This document shows, piece by piece, positions 24,269 to 36,076 of a stretch of DNA of 64,000 bases; the first letter of the stretch is position 1, and each line of letters opens with the position of its first letter. The position numbers were made by a program, and so were the translations under genes. The notes under the pieces were generated by a model. The model saw only the letters and a program-made list of their open reading frames with translations. It did no database searches and was not told where the DNA came from. The stretch spans positions 2,592,501 through 2,656,500 of the forward strand of contig NC_063275.1 of NCBI RefSeq assembly GCF_910591885.1, given 5' to 3'. This stretch comes from Bombus terrestris. Taxonomy: Eukaryota > Arthropoda > Insecta > Hymenoptera > Apidae.

Positions 24269-27200
24269 TCACTTGGCGTGCTGCTTCGGAAGATGCCGTT
24301 TCATGTGGAGTGCTAGGTGATCGCTCCTGGCGAAGGAACGCTCGCACACGGCACACTTGAAGGGCTTCGCACCGGTGTGCTTTCGATAGTGACGAGTTAA
24401 TTCGTCGCTTCTGGCGAATCGCCATTCGCACTCTGGCCACTGACACTGGTACGGTTTTTCACCTGGAACAAAAACGGATACAATGCGTATCGATGCTTCG
24501 TAACTTTTGCTAGAGGCGTAGTCTAAGGGATTTTTTGCGTTTGCGTTTGTAACGCGGCACAAAACGACCTTCTATACCGTTGGGCGAATGACCGATTAAA
24601 ATTCGCTAGATTAACGCGATCAGATTCGAACACTGGACCCTTTAATATGCGAATATCGCGTATGTAATTGGTTAGGTTAGCGTAACTTTCCGGGTTAACG
24701 GGGCGAAGCGGGATTTCGTTCGAAGGAAAGCGCGGTTTTCGCGCTGGAGAAAAGTTAACTGGACTCGAAGCGTATGCATCTTGGGACCGTTGCCTCGGTT
24801 GCAACCAAGCGAAGCTAGGTGAGGTGAGATAGAACGAACTGTAGCTAGGCGAGGCCAGATGAAGAGAGGTGAAGACAGTTGGGACAGGGCGGGGCGCGGC
24901 GTGGCGGTGAGGTGAGGTGAGGAGAGGCGCGGCGCGATGAGGCGAGGCGAGGTGAGGCGCGGTGAGATGAGGTGAGGCGAGGCGCGGTGTGGCGAGGTGA
25001 GGCGAGGTGAGGCGAGGCGAGGCGAGGCGAGGTGGGACGAGACGAGGCGAAGAGCAAAAGCAGGAGCAGGAGCAGAAGCAGGATCGGCGCGGCGCAGCGA
25101 GAACGCGAACGGATTGCGCTAGAATACAGGTGAGCGTATTGCGGCATGCGGGTACAGTTAAAGGTCAACGCGGCATCTCTCGTAGCCTAAGGTACTTCGT
25201 ACATCTATCGCCGTCGCAAAGAGCACCGCTTTGTTCTTTAATAGGTCCCTTTCCTTGGCCCAACTACCGACGAATCGTGCACCACCGCTGCTGTCTCGAC
25301 CCCTTACCTCGCGCTTCCTCTCTCCGAATCTCTGGAATTCTCTTCGCCGTGCGCTTGCAACCCATCGCGTCGTCTCCCTTTCGCCCCCTTTTCTTCTTTC
25401 CTTTCAATCGATACCATTCAACGCGCCACGCTTCCTCCTTCGTGTCCTCTTTCACGTACGCCCTACCCTTACTTGTCTTTTCTACATACGATTCTACATT
25501 TAATCATCGATCGATTACTTTTTGCCCGATAGTCGTCGAAACGGAAAGAAAGCAAACGAATCCGTCGGGTAAATTGTAAACGTGTAAATGCCGATTGGAC
25601 GACCGATAATCATTCTATTTATTCGCATTCCAATTACCCGTACTAATTAACTTGGCGGAACGTGTCCTTTCGCGGCTGACGCGGGAAACGCTATTTAGAC
25701 GAGTTTCTCCGAGCCGCGTCTGTTGTCAACAAACAGGTATGTGCTCGGAACTCGCAGACAAGGATCCCACGATCGCTCTTGGTCGCTCGAGTATTTTACA
25801 GCTTTCGCGCATTCCGGTGATAGTTCTCGCGAGCTATGCCGAACGTTCACGAATTCGGAATTCGACGTTGATAAGTGGACCAAAGAAAAAACCAAACAGG
25901 ATTGGACGAAAGACGATAAAAGGCATTTTGGTAAGGCCGTATTGAAAGTGGTCGGAGACACGTGGAATCTCGCCACGGAATCGAGAAAATCGTTTGGGGC
26001 GGCAATAGAAGTAAGCATCGGAAAATAACGAGCGAGAAGACTCGATAGCTGAGAAATACGCCCACGCATGCCGGTGACTCGTTCTGCCGTATGGAACACA
26101 GCTCGGTCTCGCTATGGAGACGACCCCAACCGGTCTTAGCCACACGCACGACTCCCATACAATAATCGGTATTACCACCACGAACGGCATCCATTCACGG
26201 TATTGCTCGTTCATGAGAATTCCGCGGCGATTTCTTCGAGACATCGTGTCCGCCGTCGGCTGTGCCGAAGAGAAAAGGCCCGAACCAGCTTTCCGGTAAT
26301 AGCTTTTTTCTCTCGTCGTCTAATCGTGTCTGTCGCGTGCCGTGTCTTCGTATCGTAGCATCTTCGGAAATACGAGTCTCGTTGCGAGATTCGTGGCAAT
26401 CGATTTATCGTTTGGCCCTGCGTTCGCGCGTTTATCCTTCGAATGGAGAATTAATCGTACCGTTGAAAATGTGCTGGCGATCGAGAGGAACGAAATAGAG
26501 CGATCGAAGGACGATGACAACGACGATGACAAGGACGATACACGTTGCACGCGTGTCGTCATCTAATCGACAAGTTACTCGTATTAAGTCATTCGATCAA
26601 TTACTCTCGGATCGTGGTTGGGACTGAGTCCAGTTTTTCACGCTTTCAGCGAATAACACGAGTTTAACGCCAATTCCGTTTTTGCCCGACGACCGTGTTT
26701 TTCCCAACGATGTTCAACGAGACGTGTTCCCGCCTCACGGCATGAGCTCCATCTCGAGAGCAGATACTCGTCGCGTTACTTTATGCGTCTTTTTGCAGCA
26801 TCGTTGTCGCGACTTTCTACGAAACAAAATGGAAATAGGAAACGAAACAGCGACCGTCTCGAGACTCGATCGGTTCATCGTATCCGTGTGCCTGCCCGGT
26901 CGGTACGAATTTTTACGATGTTGATAACGTTCCAGATGGAAGGTATCGTTGAATCGCGTGTGCCCGTTGGCACGACGACGCCTACGAACCTCGAGGCGTC
27001 CCCGTTAATTTCGGATCACTTTCACCGCGGTACGGTGTCTGGCATTCGCAGCGTCTCACGATCCCCAACGGTCTCGTTCTCGAAACTCGTACGGTATAAC
27101 CCGTATATATCCGCGCAGCGGTTCTGCTTCTCTTTCTCTTTATCGTTTCCTCGTAAGTTCGATTTTCGTCGATCGCTCGTTCACGATCGAGAAACACCGT

Positions 27201-29309
27201 TAGAAGCGGCGATCGCGAACATTTCGCTGCAAGAGGCCGATCGTCGGGTTTTAGAAGCGGCGAAACGACAGCGGACAAACACGCAGGCTAGAAGGTTGCC
27301 AAAGTTGAAAGCATGGATGAGGCAGGAATGTTGCTCGCCTCGTGTTCGCGCACCCTACACCGTGAGACTTAGCCTCGCATACGTGCCAATCGGTTGTCTC
27401 TACATACGCGTGAGTGCTTCTACCGTCCACGTATTGGTACTTGGTCGGTAAGTATGTATACAGGCGCGTAAAGTCGCGTCGCGTTGCCTTGCGTTGGCTT
27501 GCGTGTTCCTTCCACGATTCGACGTGCAACCAACACTCTGACCTCCAGCGAACGTATCCACGCGTATAAGTGCAGCGCGCGTCCATATCATTTCGAATAT
27601 CGTCACACTCTTCTCCAATTTCCTAGCTAAGAAGATGACCGCTTTTGTCGGCAAACTAGGAAATTAACCTTTATCTAACAGATATAACCGATGAGAACGT
27701 TATACGAGTAGAATGATCGGCTGGGAATATCGCGGGGAACGGTACGCGCACGTTTCATCCCACGTACTTACTTACGTGTGGCTCGTCTTACGAGAGTTTC
27801 TCGAACCTTCCAGAGTTTATGCATGCCTCGTCCAATGAGACTAGAATTTTCGTTGCGACAGTTGGTATTTTCAAAGAGGGCGATCGAATCGTTTCAGAAC
27901 GACTTTGAGAACACCTTTGAGAACGTCTCGTTCGCTCGTTCTATAGCGATACAAAACACTGTAATTTTGATAACACATATTGCAAACGAACGAGAACGAA
28001 CAATTGTTCAAGGTTGTCTCGCGCGAAACCCTGAAATCGGTGAACGAGCACGAAATTTTCCTATTAACAAGCACGCAACGTGTACAGCTTACACGCGGTA
28101 TAACGCATTCGAATACATTAGTAGAATACTAATATCGTAATACCTTCGCGTTGATCGAAGAATCGGACGCGACGCGACGCGCTGTTCGTTCACGACCGGT
28201 CGAACAATCCTCGAATATAGACGTTCCATCGTGGACGGTATATAATTTACGAGCGATCGGCCGATATTCTTTTCTGGACGCACGGGATAGCACGGGACCA
28301 GACGCCACGGGACGAGATGAGACGGTAACGGGACGGGACGGGACGGGACGGGACGAGAGAAACGCATACGCACGTGTACGCGTATTTACACGCGCGTGTG
28401 TGTCGAGGTGCATCGGACCAGAGGACAAGCGCCCGTGAAAGCCAGGCTTGCCGAGACCTATGCGCGAGCGGTTCGACGTTGCGTTCGTTCATTCAAGACG
28501 AGAGCCACGTGCCCGAGGCTCCCGATCCGACAACTACGCCACTGCTTTACCCCTTGCGATTCACCTTTCGGATTTCAGCGACCGATCGCGTTCGCGCCTT
28601 TCCTTTCTTCTGCCTCGTCTCGCGATCTGTTTTTTCTTCCTCCGAATTTCAAGCTACCTTTTCCTCCGCTACGCGATCATCGCGATTTCTATGAAATCTC
28701 TGTTCTACCAATCGGAAGATCGACGAACGAACGTCAAGATATACGCGCGGCATTTCGTCGAAAGTAAACCAGGATAACCGTACCTACTCTCTGGAGTCTG
28801 TCGGGAAAATTGACGCTGTGACGGCACTCGACAACAAATACCGCCACTCGACAATAACTCGCAACGGACACGGCAGCGCAGTTACCATATGCAAAGGAAG
28901 ATAGGAATGAAATCTATACAATACGAGGAAAACCTAGATGGCCGTATTGCAGACACTAGGTGGAGATACAACATGGCCCTCCCCCAAAAGGATACAGAAG
29001 ACAAACACAGAAAAAACAAAAAAGTATTGGTGGATACGGAACCCATAACAAAAAACAACAAGATAAAGAACCACAGAACGGCAACGCTCACCGAATAAAG
29101 TGTAAATATGTAAATATGTAAATAGATAAACAAATATTATACTAATCCCACAGAACACCCCTCCCCACCCCTCCCAGTCCATCCCCTCCCATCCCCTCCA
29201 TAATAGGCTAGCGAACTGTCCTGTTTTTGCGTCCAGGCTTTCAGGACATAAATTAAAATATCGTACATAAGCACAGCGCAACAGCGGCTTAAATTTAAGG
29301 CACAATAAT

Positions 29310-29352
<43 letters not shown>

Positions 29353-32300
29353 AATGTAATAATGCATGGCTACGTCGTACCGTCGCGTATCGGTACTTTT
29401 GCCTGTACCACCCTACAATTAGAATTCAGCGTTTATTCTGGAAAAAACAATCATGTAAAAAAAATATGTAAAAAACCTAGAATTAATAAACAAAGATAAA
29501 AAGAAAAAAACGGCAGCGCAGTTGTTAGCGTCTTAGGTTTCGGTCGTTCAGGACCCGGGTTCGATTCCCGGCGCCCGTGATTCGATTTTTCTTCCACGCA
29601 TCAAAATAGAAGAATAATTAGCAGTGACACCTACAGCCGGCAACTACTACTATCACGGACAATATATAATATCACCTCTACAACGCGTTACAGAAAATTC
29701 GTCAGGCAGACGAGGGAGAGAGGGGGAAGGGGAAGGTTGAAGTAACCGCGTACTCGGATCGATTTTGATCGGGCCTAGATTGTCGAAATTTCGCTGCGTT
29801 GGTCGAGTTCCGTGGTTGGAAACGCAATTGAAAGATTCGCGTACTCGATGACGAGTTACCGCAAAACCTCGACGTATCAATTGGAAAGTGGTACATCGTG
29901 GTTCGAACGCCTTTGGCAGGCATTCCGCGATAGCTTGTCGAGCAGGCACGCGTGCATTCGTCGTCTCTCTCTCGTCCTTCCTTCTTCGCTCGAGTCTATA
30001 CGCGTATCTGTACGCGCGTACATTCGTCCGCTTTCGCGTTCGTGTTTACACAGAAGACGAACGTACCTCGAATTCGCGCGCCAATTTTCCCGCTTCGAAC
30101 CGATCTTACGTACATACGCGCCGAGATTTGGACTATCTACTGGTCGAGCAAAACGTATTCGAAATTTATCCATTACCATTTTTCTAACATTAAATCGGCA
30201 TTTCTCGACAAATCGTTACGTTGGAACGTCGGTTTCTCGGAATTCGCTAATTTAGGAGTCCCTCGATACTCTGATCGATGGTTTCGTTCGCGAAAAGGCG
30301 TGTTAACGGAGAAACGATGTAGATGAAGAAGGATGAAGATTTGAACATTTAGGTCGCAAACAACGCGATCGCGTTGTTTAAATTTTGTGTGGAAAAGTCC
30401 GAGTATATTTGAACGGACGACTCACGATTGTTATGTTCTCAATAATTTTTATCGAACAAAACTCGAATATTTATAAACTAATAGCACGCATATATAATAA
30501 CATAGATGTATTTCATAAAACTAACAAATATGACGAGCGCTGTTGCGCCGTTTCTTTCTCTTCGCTATCGCGCTGTTGATATTTCGACCCTGTTTTTTCA
30601 AACAACGACTGCCACTCAAACGGTTAAGGGCAAACGTTACGAAGAAAGAAGCTTTCGGGAAACTGAAACGCGTGCAGATTTCGCTTACAAAACGGACGAG
30701 ATTCGTCGAGCTGTTTTACTTCTCTATACATGTGCTTTTTCGTCGATACGCGATAAAACAGTTGGACAAACAGACGCGACGTGACGCGACGGTGATGCAG
30801 AAACATCGATGCCCGATCAAGCGACGACGACGGAAGAACGCGCAACAACAGCTCTGGAGAAGATCGCGCGTGGCGTGGCTTTAGCAGACAGCCAGAAACC
30901 CCTTTCATGCTCGACCGTGTACAAATACACGTAGGTGTAGGTACGAGCGCGTTAGCGAGCAGTGTGTTTGGATACGGACAGGATGTGGGTCGCTAGCTCG
31001 AGTCTACGAAACGGAGTGTAGCATACCACGCTTCGTGCGTTCCTTATACGTTTACATATGATAGAGATTCCTTTGCGCGACACCGCGCGCACGCACAGAA
31101 AGATCGGAGACTCTGCGAAAGCGAATATACACTGTGTACGAGAATATGATAGATAAGGTAAAACAGAGGGGACAAGAGAGACGAACGAAGACGAAGGTTA
31201 AAGGAAGAAAGAGGCTGGAAAGAAGGAGAGGCTGCGAGAACCGCGCCCTGCCCACGCCGAGCGCTCGACCTCGCGCGCTTTCAAACGTTTCGTTTCGCTC
31301 CGCGTGGATGAGCTACATATCTAATTTCCAGGCTCGTTTCTTTTTTCCATCGGCATGCCGTTTTCCCCTAAAACGCAGCTCGAACCGTTATCCGGCAAGC
31401 TCGCACGTTCAGCGAAAGCAGTCGACTTACCTGTGTGTATCCGCTGATGCGCCTTTAAATGCGAACTCTTCGTGTAGACCTTTGTACAACCTGCAAAACG
31501 AAATAGTTACCAATACCGTGAGCGTTGCTACCGTTTCTCTGACAATGAAAGCATCGCGTCATCCGATCGTACCCGTAGCTCGCACGCTCGGCGCGTTTAC
31601 ACTTCTCACAACTATGATATTATACACGTACGCTATGTACCGTATGTGTGCCATTAAGCGCCTTTAGGAGTCGGTTACCAATACATCTGCTGCGGATAAA
31701 AAGACTCGACGAAGCGTATACAAGTACGTTGACGATTACCAAAGCAACGCAACACTTACCTATGAAATCACAGTGATGAACGCGTCTCTTCTCCAGCTCG
31801 GGATTGTTTCGCCTGTTGAATTTCGTGGTGATGCTCGGGGCCTGAATCCTATGAGGAGCATTCATAATGGACGGCTGTGGATAGGGTGGAGGCGGTGTCC
31901 GCCTCGGTGGAGCCCCTATCGGAGATCCAGGATCGGAAATCGGCGGCGTGAGCGGGGAAATGTACATTAACCTAGTCATCGAGCCGTAGAGCGGCGACGT
32001 CGCGCTGCCACCGATCTGATTCCCGCCTCCGTGGTGAGTCGTCGTCGAGTCGTTGTTGTTGTTGTTGTTGTTGCTGTTCCCGGTACCGTTGTTGTTGCTG
32101 TTGTTGCTGTTACCGTTCGCATTGGCGTTGTTGTTGCTGTTGTTGTTACCGTTGCCATTGGCGTTGTTGGCGACACCGGTGCTGTTGTTATTGGCGCTCG
32201 TGTTGTTGTTGTTGTTGTTGTTGTTATTGTTGTTGTTGTTGTTAGGGGGGAAAGTCTTGAAAGCGGCAGGCGCGGTCCGGTGATGAACGACTTGCGGGCC

Positions 32301-32747
32301 GGTTGGAGGGTTCGGATGACCGTTCGCGTAGCCCGACACCGAGTTCGAAGCGGGTCCTTCGAGGAGGTGCAAGGTCGGTGGCGGAGGTAGCGGTTCGGTT
32401 TTGATCTCGACAGGCGATAATACCGGCGACGAGACGTCGTCGGTCTCCATTTTGACGTGCGACTGCGAGCCCAGCATGTCGGCGTTCTCCGGGTCCAATT
32501 TTTGTATACTCGAGGTAATATCCTCCCAGAGCGGAGGCCTGAGAAACACGTCGTCGTCGTTTCCCGCGGGTTGACTCCTCGACGAGACGAAACTCGCCTG
32601 CGGTCGACACACCGGCCCACCAACCTCGAAGAAGTCCTCCATCTGCACCGAGGACTCCCTCGGCTCCTTCTCCGGGTCATCTTCGTCGAGCTTCTGCAGT
32701 CGGTCGAGATCCTGTCTACATAGCAAAGTGTCCAGGTCCGATGTCTG
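24269..32747 (-). CDS. dar1: Dar1/KLF5-type Krüppel-like zinc-finger transcription factor, three C-terminal exons (5' end missing)
   Basis: Nuclear transcription factor; the DNA-binding end binds GC/CACCC boxes (family knowledge). Exons: 32747-31760, 31490-31431 and 24462-24269 (1242 bases, 413 residues plus stop, phases 0/1/1). Three C2H2 fingers: C326, C331, H344, H348 (HCDFIG|CTKVYTKSSHLKAHQRIH); CQWPECEWRFARSDELTRHYRKH; CAVCERSFARSDHLALHMKRH, ending LPKQHAK. The CTKVYTKSSHLKAHQRIH wording and CxxC third finger fit the KLF5/Dar1 branch better than KLF6/7 (Luna). Upstream are acidic DLDTLL and PPLWEDITSSIQ segments, a poly-Asn block (about residues 167-232) and a PPPPY motif near 287, recalling the PPxY WW-domain ligand of KLF5. 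In Drosophila, Dar1 controls dendrite microtubule growth. Exon 32747 opens at an acceptor (TATTTCCAG|CAGACA) with no in-frame ATG near its start, so the initiation exon lies upstream. Confidence 0.9.
24840..25062. repeat. Degenerate pentanucleotide tract GAGGC/GAGGT/GCGGC
   Basis: About 220 bp of nearly continuous 5-bp units (GAGGT, GAGGC, GCGGC, GATGA) on the plus strand, strongly purine-biased. It lies in the last intron of the KLF gene. It resembles other NNAGG-type tracts in the window. Confidence 0.8.
28310..28360. repeat. GGGAC pentanucleotide repeat
   Basis: Tandem ACGGG/GGGAC units, with five perfect units near 28329-28354 and degenerate units on both sides. Intronic. The overlapping ORFs of PSRPV type are composition shadows. 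Confidence 0.8.
28865..29590 (+). pseudogene. tRNA-like Pol III sequence split by a retroelement
   Basis: A perfect B box GGTTCGATTCC sits at 29558-29568, inside a T-arm (CCGGG-loop-CCCGG), with a TTTTT terminator-like run downstream near 29586. An A-box/D-arm-like GCGCAGTTGTTAGCG is formed once the inserted 627 bp is removed (28871-28883 joined to 29524 onward). The acceptor stem and anticodon arm do not pair well, so it is a decayed tRNA or the head of a tRNA-derived SINE, not a working tRNA. The insertion falls in the A-box region. Confidence 0.6.
28884..29510 (+). mobile_element. 5'-truncated retroelement with target-site duplication and possible 3' transduction
   Basis: A 13-bp direct repeat, CGGCAGCGCAGTT, flanks it at 28871-28883 and 29511-29523 (14 bp if the preceding A is counted). 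Inside are a 69-codon ORF fragment (28889-29098, MQRKIGMKSIQYEENLDGRI...), a C-rich stretch at 29150-29205 and a homopolymer A run at about 29316-29350. A further 160 bp follows, containing AATAAA at 29485-29490 and ending in an A-rich tail at 29491-29510. Target duplication plus terminal A tail indicates LINE-type retrotransposition. The clade is not identifiable from this fragment. Confidence 0.75.
30358..30379. repeat. 22-bp perfect palindrome
   Basis: Half-site AAACAACGCGA followed directly by its reverse complement. It lies in the last intron of the KLF gene. Function unknown. Confidence 0.85.
32030..32250. repeat. (TTG)n tract coding for poly-Asn
   Basis: Interrupted GTT/TTG trinucleotide runs, giving AAC codons on the minus strand, within the KLF exon. 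They produce Asn-rich residues of about 167-232. The plus-strand ORFs of Val or Leu runs are shadows. Confidence 0.85.
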
Positions 32748-35371
32748 CTGGAAATAGAAGACGGACAAAGTCGAGAATGCGAGTGGAGAGTTTGAGTTGC
32801 GTTTGCGCGCGATTTTGCACCATCACGATGCTCCGTCTTCGCCTGGCAATGTCGAATCGTCGCTCGTGCGAATCGAAAGCCGAACGAGCAAATAGCGCGA
32901 TGGGTCGGGAAGCACGATATTCGGGGCTAGTCGGAGCCGGTGTAGCTTAAGCAAGCAGCAAACAGGTAAACAAGCGGGTGACTTGCGATATGCTGATTCA
33001 CGAAAGCGCATGCGGCACGTTGTTCTCGGTTAATATGCAACGACCGCATCGAGGGCTGTGCAGCATGAGGTCTCCCACACTGCACGCCTTCGTATGCCAG
33101 TTCTATGATGCATATAACGACTGTATAGCACAGCCGAAGGGAGAGAAGAGGAGACGAAAAGAAAGAAAGGGGAGTAGAGACAGCACAGTTTCGTCTCGAA
33201 GATGGGAGGGAGCGGGCCAATGCCGCGTCATTCTTTGCATGATTTGTACACGCGCAACGCGCGCCGCCCTCGTGCGCCGTTCTGTGCGGGCCATGCTGTG
33301 CCTCGACTTGCCTTTGCCTTCCCTTGCCTTCCCATGCCTTCCCTTGCCTTCCCTTGCTCTCCACGCTTTCGACGACTGCTCGTACTCTGCTCGCTCAGAC
33401 CGCATAACATTCCGAATATTTTAATGCGTCGCTATACAATCGCTATATGTAACGCCCCTTTCGCGCCCCCTCTATCTCTCTTTCTCCTCTTCCTTTCACC
33501 TGGATGCGTGCATGAGCAGTGGCTTTATCATTTTCACGCCGGTTCGATAAAATACGATGCCTCGGAAAGTGGACGAAGGACAAGTTTCGAGGCACAAGGT
33601 AGCTAGGTACTTACCTACATGTTTCTACAAGCATAGAAACGAGATCAGGCTGGCGTACACTTTGAAAGTTCAGCCCGAAGAATCTCGAAGCACCTCGTCA
33701 GGCTCCGTTACGACGCGGATCGAAAGAAACGGTATGGAATACGTAAGGTGAATTTTTAAGCGTCATCCTCGTGGGTCGGATTTGTTATCCAGGCGTAAAG
33801 AATTCCTATTGCATAGCGTTCGCGGTACACCGATGCGAGATCGCAGATAAAACAGGTTGAACTTGCCCCCGATTCTACCACTTTACCGCGATTAAGTAAT
33901 TACGAAGAGCGACGCAGAACCGGAAAGATTCGTCGCAAATGACAGAGTATCGCGCGCGCTAGACACACAAGAAAAGTATCAACGAGATACGAATTGGCAA
34001 ATATCGCGAATAAGCGGGAAACTGTCGTTTGGCAAATTGGTAAATTTTGCGTGTTTCACGCGTTTGCGCCAACGAAGCGAGATGTATGGCGAAGTTGACA
34101 CGATAAACAGCCGCAGCCCTTTTAGGACAGTATCGAAGGTAGAAGATAAAAGAAGATCTCGATGATGGAAGAATGGATGAAAAAAAAATCTCATTGGAAA
34201 TTTTTGAACGATTCTGGCTCACCGTCCGGCAAGCTTATATAGTGATTTATGAATTATTTACACAATGAATTATTCATCGTCGGAAGATTGGTATACTCGC
34301 AACACTCGATCGTACCTGATATGCAATTTGAAAAGGAGTTTGTAGCGAGGTACGATATGCGCGCTTGCGCGCGAAACATTATATTTAAATGCCATATCGT
34401 CTCGACCAGGATGGATGCGGGCTCTCGTGCGCGTTCATCGATAAAATAACCAGCAACGATCGCAAACTGCTGCTTTCGTCGTCGTATTGTTATATCGCGT
34501 GTAGAAGGAAACGACGGCGAAAACGATAGAAAAGAGAACAAAAACAGAGAAGGGAAACTGGTCAAACGGAAGTCGATGGATCCTCGTCAAATTTCCTTCG
34601 TGTCTCGCCTTCTTCGTCGTCTTTGCCTGTACCTAATGAGGCGCGCGCAGTTATGGAAAACGTCGGATACAAATTTTGCAGAATCTTCGACGGATCGAGA
34701 CACGATTCGATCGACTATTAGGAGGAATTCGATAGTCGTCGATATCGTTTTTCAAGTGCCGCCCTTCTGCACTCACGGTTTTCTCGTCTTTTTCTCTGGT
34801 GGTTCAGGTCGGTGCGAGCGTGTCTCTTGATCCACGCCGTCGCGTCGCGTCGGTCTCTTTTTCGCGTTGCGATAATGATAGTGCGGAGCGTGAGCAAAGT
34901 TCGTCCATCCGGCTATTAATGCGCGTAATCATAGAGTCAGGGCCGTCGGTGTTAATAATGCGTTTTCGAATCTGTCAGAGCGAGAACGAACACCCACGCA
35001 GTCGATAGATAGCGCGTCGTCATCGTAGCTGGCGTGTAAGATGAAAAACCTTTGCATCCGTGTTGGTTCGCTCGTGCCGCCTAGTATTTTTTATTCCGAC
35101 CAATCGCAGCTTCGCGGCCTCGCGACTCGCAAAGGAAGGCGCAAGCGCACGCGCGCCTTCTGCCCCCATTTACCGCGATTCCACGATTAATTATCCCATT
35201 CGCGCACTCTCTGTCCCGAGTCTTCGCGGAGTAACGGCTAACTAAATCCAAACGACTGCTCTCGAATCGAAGCGCATTAACGTCGATCTTGCGACATTTT
35301 ACGCGTTCGCGAGGAGAAACGAGATTTTGCAGGATCGGCGCGGTTCCAGGGATCGAAGGCGCGAAGATGCA
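32748..35371. other. Non-coding DNA upstream of the KLF exon
   Basis: No supported exon. Contains a CCTTG/CCTTCC tandem tract at about 33300-33360, whose minus-strand reading gives G/K/R-rich chance ORFs. It is probably KLF intron or upstream DNA. Confidence 0.45.
33300..33360. repeat. CCTTGCCTTC tandem tract
   Basis: About five units of roughly 10-11 bp built from CCTTG and CCTTCC/CCATGCC. Strand-asymmetric: pyrimidine-rich on the plus strand. Confidence 0.75.
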
Positions 35372-35452
35372 TTCGCTTGGCAACTAAGTGATTGCGGGCT
35401 TTGTCAATAGGCGATATTGACAAAGCCCGCAGTCACTTAGTTGCCAAGCCAC
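35372..35452. mobile_element. Palindromic mariner-type miniature element, copy B (81 bp, degenerate)
   Basis: Same 81-bp length and architecture as copies A and C2: arms GCTTGGCAACTAAGTGATTG and its complement around a short loop (AGGCGA). Ends have drifted (TTCGCTTGG on the left, GTGGCTTGG on the right) and flanking TA is no longer present on either side. It is an older copy. Confidence 0.8.
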
Positions 35453-36076
35453 GAGATCCGACGAAGGCGCGAACGTTGCCAAAGCGAACGAGGGAAACGC
35501 GCGGTTTTCCGGTTTCTCGCGTCGTATATTCTAATTATGGGAAACGAACGATAGAACGAGATCGGCAACGGTGTATCGACAGGTTTATCGTTCGGTGTAT
35601 TTATCGAGTGCCGAGGCAAATGGAAGGCGAAAGATGAATGAAAAGCCGTGAGCAGGAAAGCGGCCATAGCGTTGGCGGTAACGAAGCGTAGCGCGCAGAA
35701 GCGAGCTCGCCGAATCAATCTGGCGAGGCCACACCCTCTGACCTAAAGCCGTATTATCGCGATAAATGTGCGGGCAAATGTCAGCCGTGCGCGCTGTCGG
35801 CCATTTTTCTCCACAGCTTTCGACGAACGACCTGCCAAAATCGTTGCATCGACCTCGCGACACCGTCCTCGCGTCCTCGACTATCGCCACGCGGATTACT
35901 CGCTCGCTCGCTCCGCTGTCTCCTCACTTTCTTGGGATTCGAAACAGCGAACGAGCAACGCGATAGTCGACCGGCGCTTAATGGCGCTACGAGCCGAACT
36001 CGAGGAAGCTTCGTTTAGGAGCCAACACGATGGAAATTAAGAGACGCGTGAATGTCTGACTTTACAGGGGAAATCC

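Larger units (their letters stand above)
24463..31430 (-). other. Last intron of the KLF gene (6.9 kb)
   Basis: It separates the exon of the first zinc finger's second half from the last exon and is bounded by GTAAGT and TTCCAG. It contains the GAGGC/GAGGT pentamer tract, a GGGAC tract, and the tRNA-like sequence split by a retroelement. ORFs inside (for example 25723-26028 and 26783-27451) have no recognised domain and are not called. Confidence 0.8.

Noticed and set aside
32031..32390. Plus-strand ORFs rich in Val or Leu
   Set aside because: Antisense shadows of the poly-Asn coding tract of the KLF exon.
24269..32747. Assignment of the KLF gene to Luna (KLF6/7)
   Set aside because: The first finger reads CTKVYTKSSHLKAHQRIH and the third has CAVCERSFARSDH, closer to the KLF5/Dar1 branch than to the CRKVYTK and CDRCFSRSDH wording of KLF6/7.
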